A DNA stretch of 9,852 nucleotides from Candidatus Poribacteria bacterium (GCA_009835515.1 VXXH01000655.1:1-9852); one strand, 5' to 3'. Numbered from the stretch's first letter, positions 1-6,742 are shown. Program-made: numbers and translations. The notes: generated by a model from the sequence alone, not told the origin.

Positions 1-9
1 TGTTTACAC

Positions 10-63
10 TTTTCCCGTTCGTGGGGGTTGGGTTACTTTTCCCGTTCGTAGGGGCTGGTTAAC
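10..63. repeat. Tandem pair of 27-bp direct repeats
   Basis: Positions 10-36 and 37-63 are adjacent copies of a 27-bp unit beginning TTTTCCCGTTCGT; 23 of 27 positions match by eye. The unit is G-rich in its middle and ends in TTAC or TAAC. It lies outside any gene, downstream of the leftward desaturase. It looks like a noncoding interspersed element of the genome rather than part of a gene. The family is not identified. Confidence 0.7.
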
Positions 64-75
64 CCAGCCCCTACG
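47..75. repeat. 12-bp perfect inverted repeat (hairpin), possible desaturase terminator
   Basis: Arms 47-58 (CGTAGGGGCTGG) and 64-75 are perfect reverse complements around a 5-nt loop. The left arm lies inside the second copy of the tandem repeat, so the hairpin looks like that element followed by its inverted copy. It sits about 57 bp beyond the stop codon of the leftward desaturase and could end that transcript, but no T-run follows on either strand, so it is not a classical intrinsic terminator. Confidence 0.6.
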
Positions 76-131
76 AGTTACCCTGTGTGCAAATAATTAT
101 GGGATTTACGATAAAAGATCGCTGGAAAGTT

Positions 132-1289
132 TTAGGGGGAGTGGATCTTCAATCCTTTAGGTGCCAATTCTCCAATGGAACTTTCCAGAATATCGGAGGC
201 TTCGGCGGGTATATGCTTAGCGGTTGGCGGGAGCGGCGTATCAAAAAAGTAATCAGGATCGGTTTTCTGTCGTTGCCAAGTTTCGCGCATCTCTCGCCAA
301 GCTCCTAAAAGCGTGCGCGGTTCGGGCATATCTTCGGCAATTAGGCGATGCAATTTTTTCAAATTGTAACAGGGTACGCCTGCAAACATGTGATGTTCAA
401 TATGCCAATTCATACGCCAATACAAAAACTCCGCCAACGGATTGAGTTTGATTGACCGTGCGCATTTACGGAAGTCAGGGTCATTTTCCTTTAACCCACA
501 ATGTTGGGGCATAGAAACAGCGTAGGATCCCCAGTTTGCAATAAATGCACTGGCAGTGATAATGATCGGAAAAACCCAATAGCCCGTGGCGAGTGAAACA
601 ACAAGTAGGGTGCCGTGAAAAAGGAGTAGCATCCGAGACCACCACATCGAATTTTTATGCTCTTCGGGTTGGTCGGTATGTAATGATGCCAGCCACTCCT
701 GACTCGGAATGTCTGGTGAACCTTCTCTGCCAAAGGCACTACGGATGGTGCAGATAACTGCAGCAATAAACCCGCCTTTGCTAAAGGTGCGACCGGGTTG
801 CGTGAGTAAGTTTATGGTGAACAGTTGCAGAACGAACAGGGAGGCGAGTTTGGGTTCAAGCGGAAGAAGGTTTTCGCGATCCCCTTCAGGGTATAAGGTG
901 TAGCGATGATGATAGGTATGGCTACTGGCGTAGTCAAAATGGTCCCACCAACTTATGAGGCTAAATAGGTACAGAAAAAATTTGTTCAGCCACTTGGTAC
1001 GAAATACGGTGCCGTGTCCTAACTCGTGATTCGCTGTCCCTTTGAAAAAACTGGCGACCGTACCATGCACAAATAAGGCAATGAAAAATCCAAGCCAGAT
1101 CGCTTGGGACCAAAAGAAGTAGACCGCGCTACCCGTCAATAGCCAGAGGGCGAGATGCCCGCCTGCTTGAAACCAGCCTGGCAAGTCGCTTCGTTTTGAT
1201 AGATTCCGTAAGGTTGTGTGGTCTACTTTGCTCCGGTACCATTTTACACGGAGCGTTTTTCGGACCTCAGCAAGTGGTTGGTACGTCAT
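132..1289 (-). CDS. Membrane fatty-acid desaturase family protein
   Basis: A 385-aa integral membrane di-iron desaturase, expected to introduce a double bond into an acyl chain of membrane lipid using O2 and an electron donor. The three histidine boxes are intact and correctly spaced: HELGH (88-92), HTYHH (124-128) and HIEHH (296-300), with a further QHCG motif at 262-265. Hydrophobic stretches near 44-80, 103-117, 150-166, 172-183 and 218-260 fit the usual four-helix plan with the His boxes facing the cytoplasm. The start at 1289 is chosen because AGAGG lies 8 nt upstream (1298-1302) and a strong promoter lies further upstream at 1393-1421. The frame stays open to 1451, but that extension would run through the promoter. 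Family membership is secure. Substrate and position of desaturation cannot be told; carotenoid or sphingolipid-type relatives share the same boxes. It is transcribed away from the other genes, so it is probably a single-gene unit. Confidence 0.92.
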   Translation of the reverse strand: MTYQPLAEVRKTLRVKWYRSKVDHTTLRNLSKRSDLPGWFQAGGHLALWLLTGSAVYFFWSQAIWLGFFIALFVHGTVASFFKGTANHELGHGTVFRTKWLNKFFLYLFSLISWWDHFDYASSHTYHHRYTLYPEGDRENLLPLEPKLASLFVLQLFTINLLTQPGRTFSKGGFIAAVICTIRSAFGREGSPDIPSQEWLASLHTDQPEEHKNSMWWSRMLLLFHGTLLVVSLATGYWVFPIIITASAFIANWGSYAVSMPQHCGLKENDPDFRKCARSIKLNPLAEFLYWRMNWHIEHHMFAGVPCYNLKKLHRLIAEDMPEPRTLLGAWREMRETWQRQKTDPDYFFDTPLPPTAKHIPAEASDILESSIGELAPKGLKIHSP

Positions 1290-1392
1290 TTGAATATCCT
1301 CTTTATCGTGATGTCTTCCCCAACGACGCGTAAAGACGTAGGTTTCCGACAAAGACTCGCTTTCCACGAAGTACACAAGCAGCGTTTTATCT

Positions 1393-1421
1393 CTTATACC
1401 ATACATTCTCATCTGTGTCAA
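1393..1421 (-). promoter_or_regulatory. Sigma70-type promoter of the desaturase gene
   Basis: Read on the minus strand: TTGACA (1421-1416), a 17-bp spacer, then TATAAG (1398-1393), preceded by TG one base before it (extended -10). The -35 is a perfect consensus and the -10 matches 5 of 6. Transcription would start near 1386, giving a leader of about 97 nt before the ATG at 1289. It lies inside the open upstream extension of the desaturase frame and so argues for the shorter protein. Confidence 0.75.
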
Positions 1422-1584
1422 TTTTTTGATTTTGCACGCGGAGCCATTCATCTTCGATTGTTGTCAGTTTGAGAGGAAGCATCGCGACCAAGAGATTGCT
1501 CCTACACGGAAGAATTTCAGAGCTGGGGTTGAAAATCCGTCCTACAAAAACTTTACACACCCCTCTGAAGTTTAGTGAGATTTA

Positions 1585-1593
1585 TGGTATAAT
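1585..1593 (+). promoter_or_regulatory. Candidate extended -10 promoter for the sigma-transglutaminase gene
   Basis: TGGTATAAT at 1585-1593 is a perfect extended -10 (TG, one base, TATAAT). The hexamer 17 bp upstream, CTGAAG (1565-1570), matches TTGACA at only 3 of 6 positions, which is tolerable with an extended -10. Transcription would begin near 1600 and leave a leader of about 160 nt. A promoter nearer the gene, or one read by the gene's own ECF sigma factor, cannot be excluded. Confidence 0.4.
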
Positions 1594-1604
1594 AATTGAC
1601 GGAA

Positions 1605-1618
1605 GTGCGCAAGTCCTA
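1605..1618 (-). repeat. Short repeat end, related to 4145-4158
   Basis: On the minus strand this reads TAGGACTTGCGCAC, matching 12 of 14 positions of TAGGACTTACACAC at 4145-4158 on the plus strand. Both copies are intergenic. The motif resembles termini of small non-autonomous elements (MITE-like) known from other bacteria. This is recall, and no target-site duplication or partner end was found here. Confidence 0.35.
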
Positions 1619-1709
1619 TCATTATCAGCAAAATAGAACCTCAACCCGATTTATATGCATTGGTTCTACCTTTTTCAGAATTGTGAGATTATTTTTCCGC
1701 TCGTCGCGT

Positions 1710-1759
1710 CACTATATATTGATGTGAAATGATGAACATTCCCTTTTCAGAGGTGTCCG
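1710..1759 (+). promoter_or_regulatory. Leader conserved with the second sigma gene, includes SD site
   Basis: From CACTATA to the ATG, 44 of 50 aligned positions match 6743-6794 upstream of the paralogue, with one 2-nt gap. The core ACATTCCCTTTT is identical. AGAGG at 1749-1753, 6 nt before the ATG, is a good Shine-Dalgarno site and fixes the start at 1760. Conservation this close to the start suggests either shared ancestry of the whole 5' end or a shared translational or transcriptional control site. Nothing identifies a binding protein. Confidence 0.6.
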
Positions 1760-4093
1760 ATGAAAAACAACGATGCTGCACTCATCCAACGCGTCCTTGG
1801 TGGCGATGATACTGCGTTCTCCGTGCTCGTGAAAAAATATCAGAGATCCGTTCATGCACTGGCATGGCGGAAGATCGGAGATTTCCATATCGCCGAGGAT
1901 ATTACACAGGATACGTTCTTGAAAGCGTATCAGAGACTCTCAACATTAAAGAAACCGCAGCGTTTTGGGAGTTGGCTTTATGTTATAACCGCGAATCAGT
2001 GTAAGGCGTGGCTCCGTAAAGATCGGGCGTGGACGCAGGCGTTGGAAGACACGAGCAGCGCACAGTTAGAAAAAGCGACGTATTCTGGCTATGTCATTGA
2101 GGAGAACGAGCGGATGTCGGTTGAAACACAACACGAAGTCGTTAAGAAGTTGCTTGCGAAGTTACAAGAGAGTGACCGGACTGTCATCACGCTCTATTAC
2201 CTCGGGGGAATGACGTACGAAGAGATAAGCAAGTTTTTAGGTGTATCGGAGGCGGCGATTCGGAATCGTCTCTACCGTGCACGTCGCCGCTTAAAAAAGG
2301 AGGAACCCATGATTCGAGAGGCTTTAGGCAACTTCCAAATTACGCCGAATCTTACTGAGAACATTATGCGCGAGGTTTCACGTTTGAAACCGGTTGCACC
2401 GTCTGGTAGCAAACCATTGGTGCCGTGGGCAATAGGTGTTTCCGCGTTAGTCGTGTTTTTGATGTTAAGTGTCGGCAGTCAATACCTGTCGCGATTCCAA
2501 AAACCTTACAGTTTTGACGCGACATCAGAAATGACGATTGATATTATTGAAACCCCAGTCGTGTTAGATATTGAATCGAAACCGGATGTCCGAACACAGC
2601 TCGGTAGCACTGCCACACGGAATAAAAATGATGGTGCCGGTCAGCGGCTTGATGAGGTCTTATTTGCTGCCGCGCAGGTGGACAGAGAAGATATTCCTAA
2701 AAACATGCCACAAAATCTGCAAGAACACTGGTACAACTTCACCTTGATGAATACTAAGATCGGTTACATGTACATATCCAGTGAAAAAACCGAGTACGGA
2801 GGGGAAGAGGTGGATCGGAACAAAATTAATACGGTTATAAATCTTAAGGGACTCGGGAGCGATGTAACAATTGAAAGGACCCACGTTGAGTATATAGGTC
2901 CCGATTTAATGCCGCGCCACTTTCTTTTCACCTCCAATCAATCTGGCTTAAAACAGGTAGAGGGACGCATCATAGATGGTGTGGCACACATTAAAACAAC
3001 GCTCAACGGTGAGACGACTGAATCAGAAGTTCCAGTGCCACCGAATACAATTTCTGAATATACAGGTGTGGAATCGCTTTTTCAACAGGGTCTTAAGATA
3101 GGCGACAAACGGAACTTCCACACTTTCAGCTTTGACTTCTTAAAGCCGGTGAAAACAGAGATTGAGGTTGAAGCGCAAGACACCTTAACCTATCCGTCAG
3201 AGGGAAAACAGGTCTATGTCTTACGTCAAACGATGGACATGATGAATGGGATTACCACGAAGGCCTGGCTTGATACTGATGGCGTAAGTTACCGAACCGA
3301 GACACCGATGATGGGTTTCTCTATGGTAACAACAAAAACCGATAAGGAGGCCGCCCTTGGCGATACGGAAGAGGTTGATATTGTTTTAAAAACGCTTATT
3401 CTTCCCTCCGGCAAACACCCTACGCGAAACGCAAGAAACTTTGAAGCTGACGTAAAATTGACATCAGGCAGTATCGCTGATACTATTATGTCTAATTCCC
3501 GTCAAAAATTGGAAGTAAACAGTGAGCGAGCAGGTAGACTTTCGATTCAGGTACCAACAGTTGCAGCAGAGGATTGCTCGGATTTACCGGTTCAGGATGC
3601 TGAAGGTAAATATCTTGGCGCGAGTGCTTATATTCAAACCGATGCACCAGCGATTCGTGCGAAAACCGAGGAAATATTAGATGGGGAAGTTAATTCGTGG
3701 CGTGCGGCAGAAAAATTATGCCAATGGGTTCATACAGCCATTACGGAGAAAAAAATGAGTGGCGGTTTCGGCTCGTCCTTAACTGCCCTGGAATCGCTCT
3801 CCGGGGATTGCACAGAACACACTGTGCTTTTTATTGCTTTAGCACGGGCTGCTGGCATTCCGGCACGCATCTGCTCCGGTATCGCTTTTGGAAAGGATGC
3901 CTTTTACTACCACTTCTGGGCTGAAGTCTACGTCGGCAGGTGGGTACAGATGGATCCAACATGGGGACAGCCCATCGCTGATGCGAATCATATTCAACTT
4001 GATGGAAGTACCTTGGAATCAGATACTCTGTTGGAATTCGCTGAAGACGTTCTCCGAACGCTCAATCAACTTGAAATTACCATTGTTGAATAA
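1760..4093 (+). CDS. ECF sigma factor fused through one membrane segment to a transglutaminase-like domain
   Basis: A 777-aa fusion. Residues 12-90 are sigma region 2 (core DFHIAEDITQDTFLKAYQRL at 41-60) and 125-180 sigma region 4 with its helix-turn-helix (MTYEEISKFLGVS, 151-163), so this end should bind RNA polymerase core and a promoter. A juxtamembrane segment (190-220) leads to one hydrophobic helix (221-239). After a linker (about 283-318), residues 320-600 are beta-rich and unassigned. They resemble the lead-in found in other bacterial transglutaminase-like proteins. The C-terminus is a transglutaminase-like papain fold with Cys684 (GDCTEHT), His718 (YYHFWAEVYV) and Asp732 (MDPTW), so it should be active, more likely as a peptidase or amide hydrolase than a cross-linker. 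The single helix places sigma in the cytoplasm and the enzyme outside (inference). Usual ECF factors are about 170-200 aa, so roughly 580 residues are added. The sigma part is 77% identical to that of the gene at 6795. Direct cleavage or conformational release of sigma is possible but unproven. Confidence 0.88.
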   Translation: MKNNDAALIQRVLGGDDTAFSVLVKKYQRSVHALAWRKIGDFHIAEDITQDTFLKAYQRLSTLKKPQRFGSWLYVITANQCKAWLRKDRAWTQALEDTSSAQLEKATYSGYVIEENERMSVETQHEVVKKLLAKLQESDRTVITLYYLGGMTYEEISKFLGVSEAAIRNRLYRARRRLKKEEPMIREALGNFQITPNLTENIMREVSRLKPVAPSGSKPLVPWAIGVSALVVFLMLSVGSQYLSRFQKPYSFDATSEMTIDIIETPVVLDIESKPDVRTQLGSTATRNKNDGAGQRLDEVLFAAAQVDREDIPKNMPQNLQEHWYNFTLMNTKIGYMYISSEKTEYGGEEVDRNKINTVINLKGLGSDVTIERTHVEYIGPDLMPRHFLFTSNQSGLKQVEGRIIDGVAHIKTTLNGETTESEVPVPPNTISEYTGVESLFQQGLKIGDKRNFHTFSFDFLKPVKTEIEVEAQDTLTYPSEGKQVYVLRQTMDMMNGITTKAWLDTDGVSYRTETPMMGFSMVTTKTDKEAALGDTEEVDIVLKTLILPSGKHPTRNARNFEADVKLTSGSIADTIMSNSRQKLEVNSERAGRLSIQVPTVAAEDCSDLPVQDAEGKYLGASAYIQTDAPAIRAKTEEILDGEVNSWRAAEKLCQWVHTAITEKKMSGGFGSSLTALESLSGDCTEHTVLFIALARAAGIPARICSGIAFGKDAFYYHFWAEVYVGRWVQMDPTWGQPIADANHIQLDGSTLESDTLLEFAEDVLRTLNQLEITIVE

Positions 4094-4144
4094 GGATCCT
4101 ATAGGTCCACTCCGTCAGAAGAGGTTTGGGTTTACAAACACTCT

Positions 4145-4158
4145 TAGGACTTACACAC
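4145..4158 (+). repeat. Short repeat end, related to 1605-1618
   Basis: TAGGACTTACACAC matches the inverted copy at 1605-1618 in 12 of 14 positions. It lies in the gap after the sigma-transglutaminase gene, next to the palindrome at 4172-4188, suggesting that the gap contains remains of a small mobile or interspersed element. The two copies bracket the sigma-transglutaminase gene in opposite orientation. Confidence 0.35.
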
Positions 4159-4171
4159 GGTTTCTTAAAGT

Positions 4172-4188
4172 CCCCCAATTCTTGGGGG
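4172..4188. terminator. 7-bp palindrome CCCCCAA/TTGGGGG, weak terminator or interspersed repeat
   Basis: CCCCCAA (4172-4178), loop TTC, TTGGGGG (4182-4188). It is 78 bp past the stop of the sigma-transglutaminase gene. Only three T residues follow, so termination would be weak. The sequence looks like a stereotyped genomic palindrome rather than a gene-specific terminator. It separates the sigma gene from the exporter genes but need not prevent read-through. Confidence 0.45.
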
Positions 4189-4258
4189 TTTAGGGATCAA
4201 AAATATGGAAAATACTGCACGTGTTGGTACGCTTTCACGAAGCTTTGAGATAAAAAAG

Positions 4259-5182
4259 ATGAACCTACTTCAACTCGAAAATGTTCATAAACGGTTTGGT
4301 GATTTCACAGCCGTATCGGATATCTCCTTTAGTATTGAAAAGGGAAGCATATACGGACTTCTGGGGCCCAACGGTGCCGGAAAAACAACCACGCTCCGCA
4401 TGATAATGGACATTATCGCACCAGATGCAGGCAGCATTACGTTCAGTGGCAATCGGCAGGTCCAAGATTTTTTGGATCAGATTGGGTATCTGCCGGAGGA
4501 ACGCGGCTTGTACCGGAAAATGAAGGTGCGCGATGTCATCCTTTTTATTGCCGAATTAAAGGGCTTATACAAGCAGCAGGCACTTAGCGAAATTGAGCAG
4601 TGGCTGGAGAAGATGCAGCTATCGGAATGGGAAAACAAACGGATTGATGAACTTTCTAAGGGGATGGCACAGAAAATTCAGTTCATCACAACGGTCATTC
4701 ACAAACCGGAGTTGATTATCCTTGATGAACCTTTTTCCGGGCTGGACCCGATTAACATGACACTCCTCAAAGATTTGATGCTTGAGCTGCGTGAGGACGG
4801 CAGTACCATTATCTTCTCAACCCATGTGATGGAACAGGTAGAGAAACTCTGTGATCATATCTGCCTCATTCACCAAGGTAAGGTGTTGCTTGAAGGTGAA
4901 CTCCGTGCCGTGAAGCGTGGGTTCGGCAAAAATTCCGTTGAGATTGAATACATAGGGAGTCTTGAACCAATTCGCAATTCCGCTTGCATTCAAGGCATCA
5001 ACGATTTCGGACAATACGCTGAGATCAAGTTGAAGACACCGGAGGACTATCGTCCATTTCTCCAAGAATTGGTTGAAAAGGGTGTTGATGTCACACGGTT
5101 TGAATTGATGGAGCCGACGCTACACGAGATTTTCGTCCAGAGCGTTGAAGCACACGGAGGGGTCGTGCAAGATGCCGAATAA
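4259..5182 (+). CDS. ABC-2 type exporter ATP-binding protein (NatA-like)
   Basis: A 307-aa cytoplasmic ATPase that would power the permease encoded next. Walker A GPNGAGKTT at 36-44, a Q-loop region carrying YLPEERGLY (78-85) instead of a glutamine, signature LSKGMAQK (132-139), Walker B LIILDEP (152-158) with catalytic Glu157, D-loop SGLDP, and switch His189 (STHVME). The PEERGLY and LSKGMAQK variants are typical of the NatA/YhaQ export group, and residues 215-300 match the extra C-terminal domain of that group (DUF4162 type). The ATG at 4259 is preferred because family homology begins there and TGAGA lies 8 nt upstream. An in-frame ATG at 4205, with AGGGA upstream, would add 18 residues of no family character and remains possible. 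It overlaps the permease gene by 11 nt, so the two are translated together. Sodium efflux is the known role of NatAB; the substrate here is unknown. Confidence 0.92.
   Translation: MNLLQLENVHKRFGDFTAVSDISFSIEKGSIYGLLGPNGAGKTTTLRMIMDIIAPDAGSITFSGNRQVQDFLDQIGYLPEERGLYRKMKVRDVILFIAELKGLYKQQALSEIEQWLEKMQLSEWENKRIDELSKGMAQKIQFITTVIHKPELIILDEPFSGLDPINMTLLKDLMLELREDGSTIIFSTHVMEQVEKLCDHICLIHQGKVLLEGELRAVKRGFGKNSVEIEYIGSLEPIRNSACIQGINDFGQYAEIKLKTPEDYRPFLQELVEKGVDVTRFELMEPTLHEIFVQSVEAHGGVVQDAE
5156..5162 (+). promoter_or_regulatory. Ribosome binding site fixing the permease start
   Basis: GGAGGGG inside the end of the ATPase gene, 9 nt before the ATG at 5172. It decides against the in-frame TTG at 5145, which has no comparable site and would place this sequence inside the coding region. 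It also supports translational coupling of the two exporter genes. Confidence 0.75.
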
Positions 5183-6503
5183 AATTGTTGCCGTTATCAA
5201 ACGTGAATATATGACGCGCGTTAAATCTAAAGGATTTATTGCTTCCTTGTTTCTCATGCCGATTTTGATGTGTGGGTTGGTATTATTGTCCAGTTTTCTC
5301 GCAATCATGGAGGACAAAACCGAAGAGATAAGAAAACTTGCGGTCATTGATGAGACGGGTGAAATCTTTGAGCAGATGCGAGCGGCTGTTGCCAAGCATC
5401 CGACTTTTCAGCATAAGGGTGAACTCGTCTATCAGCTGCATGAGGAGACCACTACCACAGCAGACGAAAAAACTGCCCTCCAGGAACGCGTCAGGACAAA
5501 AGAACTCTACGCCTATCTTGAAATCCCGAAGGATGTTTTTGCAAGTGGGAAGGTCCTTTTCTACGCCAGGACAGTGACAAATTCTAATGTACAAAACACG
5601 TTCCGCCGTATCATTTCAGACATCGTCCGGGACAAACGGTTTGCTGAGAGCGGTTATTCTCAGCGTGAAGTCCGTCAACTCATGCGCTCCGTTGGATTCA
5701 ACGCTTATGCTGTTAAAAGTGGCAAGGGCAAAGAGGGTGGTGCTAAAGTTGAAAGTGCTATAGAGACAGGGGCGCGGCTGGGGCTCGGATACCTTCTTGT
5801 TTTTGTGCTTTACCTGTTTGTTATCATCTACGCCAATTCCATCATGCGAAGTGTGCTTGAAGAAAAAACAACCCGAATTGTTGAGGTGATTATTTCTTCA
5901 ATAAAACCGTATCAGCTCTTACTCGGAAAACTCATTGGGGTTTGCTCTGTCTGTTTGACAATGTTTGCTATCTGGGTGATATTTGGTGTGTTATTGGTTA
6001 TGAACATAAAGCCGCTACTCGGTATCTTTGGCATTGATAGCCTGCCGATACAGTTTATCCAAGTAATTGGGACTATCAAAGCGAGTGGTACCGAGATACT
6101 TACATATTTCTTTGTCTATTTCATTATGGGTTTCTTTATGTATTCGACGCTTTATGCTGTTGTCGGTGCGATTTGCGGCAGTGAAGAGGAGGCGCAGCAG
6201 ACAGGAGGCCCCCTCACGATGCTCATCATTATCCCGTTCATACTGATGTTCCAGTTATTTAGGATCCCCGATTCGACACTCAGTGTGCTGCTCTCCCACA
6301 TCCCATTTTTCTCACCGATCCTTATGTTCATGCGTATCAACGTGCTAATGCCGCCTTTATGGGAAATTCTACTGAACATCTTGCTGATGTGCGCGACTGT
6401 TTTGCTGGTCATGCTTATCAGCGGGAAAATCTATCGGGTTGGGATTCTGATGTACGGCAAGCGTCCTACCTTGGCGCAATTATGGCAGTGGATGCGGTAC
6501 TGA
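5172..6503 (+). CDS. ABC-2 type exporter permease (NatB-like)
   Basis: A 443-aa membrane subunit pairing with the ATPase just upstream. A first membrane helix (about 22-45) is followed by a large extracytoplasmic domain (about 46-200), then a cluster of five or six helices (about 203-222, 255-277, 310-333, 347-365, 370-390 and 399-418). Conserved family stretches are EEKTTRIVEVIISSIKPYQL (230-249), where the subunit contacts the ATPase, and GSEEEAQQTGGP (336-347). Topology and length fit the NatB/YhaP permeases with the ABC2_membrane_3 fold. The start at 5172 has a strong SD site and overlaps the ATPase stop by 11 nt, the arrangement of a coupled operon. One ATPase and one permease gene suggest a permease homodimer in a full exporter. 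Substrate unknown: sodium or proton, drug, or peptide export are all known in this group. Confidence 0.9.
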   Translation: MPNKIVAVIKREYMTRVKSKGFIASLFLMPILMCGLVLLSSFLAIMEDKTEEIRKLAVIDETGEIFEQMRAAVAKHPTFQHKGELVYQLHEETTTTADEKTALQERVRTKELYAYLEIPKDVFASGKVLFYARTVTNSNVQNTFRRIISDIVRDKRFAESGYSQREVRQLMRSVGFNAYAVKSGKGKEGGAKVESAIETGARLGLGYLLVFVLYLFVIIYANSIMRSVLEEKTTRIVEVIISSIKPYQLLLGKLIGVCSVCLTMFAIWVIFGVLLVMNIKPLLGIFGIDSLPIQFIQVIGTIKASGTEILTYFFVYFIMGFFMYSTLYAVVGAICGSEEEAQQTGGPLTMLIIIPFILMFQLFRIPDSTLSVLLSHIPFFSPILMFMRINVLMPPLWEILLNILLMCATVLLVMLISGKIYRVGILMYGKRPTLAQLWQWMRY

Positions 6504-6601
6504 ACCTACCTCAAGAGCAATCTCGCCTAAAAATCTGCTTTTCATAAACCCGTATCATCCTGCGGAGCCTGTGAGATAAAAGTTTGCAGAATTATGTGAC
6601 C

Positions 6602-6629
6602 TTTTCATCTCAAGTCGCATCATTATAGT
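6602..6629 (+). promoter_or_regulatory. Weak candidate promoter upstream of the sigma-WD40 gene
   Basis: TTTTCA (6602-6607), 16-bp spacer, TATAGT (6624-6629): 4 of 6 and 5 of 6 matches to the sigma70 consensus. The end of the -10 is 166 nt from the ATG, nearly the same distance as the TATAAT upstream of the paralogue (167 nt). The gene could instead be read from the exporter operon, since no clear terminator separates them. Confidence 0.25.
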
Positions 6630-6631
6630 AA

Positions 6632-6701
6632 AGCCTGTAGTTAATTGGGCACTTTCAAACAGTCTGAATACCTATAACAGGCATTCAGACTGGCACAGGC
6701 T
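6632..6701. repeat. Nested inverted repeat in the exporter to sigma-WD40 gap
   Basis: The inner stem is 6660-6673 against 6679-6692: 14 bp with one mismatch, including the perfect 10 bp CAGTCTGAAT, around a 5-nt loop. A 7-bp outer pair, AGCCTGT (6632-6638) and ACAGGCT (6695-6701), encloses it. A small AGGCT-aac-AGCCT stem follows at 6697-6709. No T-run follows, so it is not a standard terminator. The nested symmetry is more like a small palindromic mobile or interspersed element; in RNA it would fold strongly ahead of the next gene. Confidence 0.6.
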
Positions 6702-6742
6702 AACAGCCTATGCTACAAAGATGTCCACTTATTTATGGGCTT

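Larger units (their letters stand above)
1422..1759. other. Intergenic region between divergent genes, no gene seen
   Basis: Together with 1290-1421 this forms a 470-bp gap between the leftward desaturase and the rightward sigma-transglutaminase gene. No convincing coding frame was found on either strand: the frames that are open lack an SD site and recognisable protein character. It holds a candidate rightward promoter (1585-1593), a short repeat end (1605-1618) and the conserved leader of the sigma gene (1710-1759). The stretch 1480-1560 shows nothing definable, though it resembles interspersed noncoding sequence. Confidence 0.5.

Noticed and set aside
709..903. Small plus-strand frame inside the desaturase gene
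   Set aside because: Antisense to an intact coding sequence with conserved His boxes; no SD site and no recognisable protein character.
1290..1451. N-terminal 54-residue extension of the desaturase frame
   Set aside because: It runs through a near-consensus promoter, lacks family character, and the ATG at 1289 has a well-placed AGAGG.
1596..1625. TTGACG (1596-1601) with CATTAT (1620-1625) as a second promoter
   Set aside because: The -10 is poor and it overlaps the better extended -10 TGGTATAAT and a repeat end, so support is too weak.
4205..4258. Upstream ATG for the exporter ATPase
   Set aside because: Not excluded, but the 18 extra residues precede the point where family homology starts; recorded as an alternative only.
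5145..5171. TTG start giving the permease nine extra residues
   Set aside because: The strong SD site GGAGGGG lies within this extension and serves the ATG at 5172.
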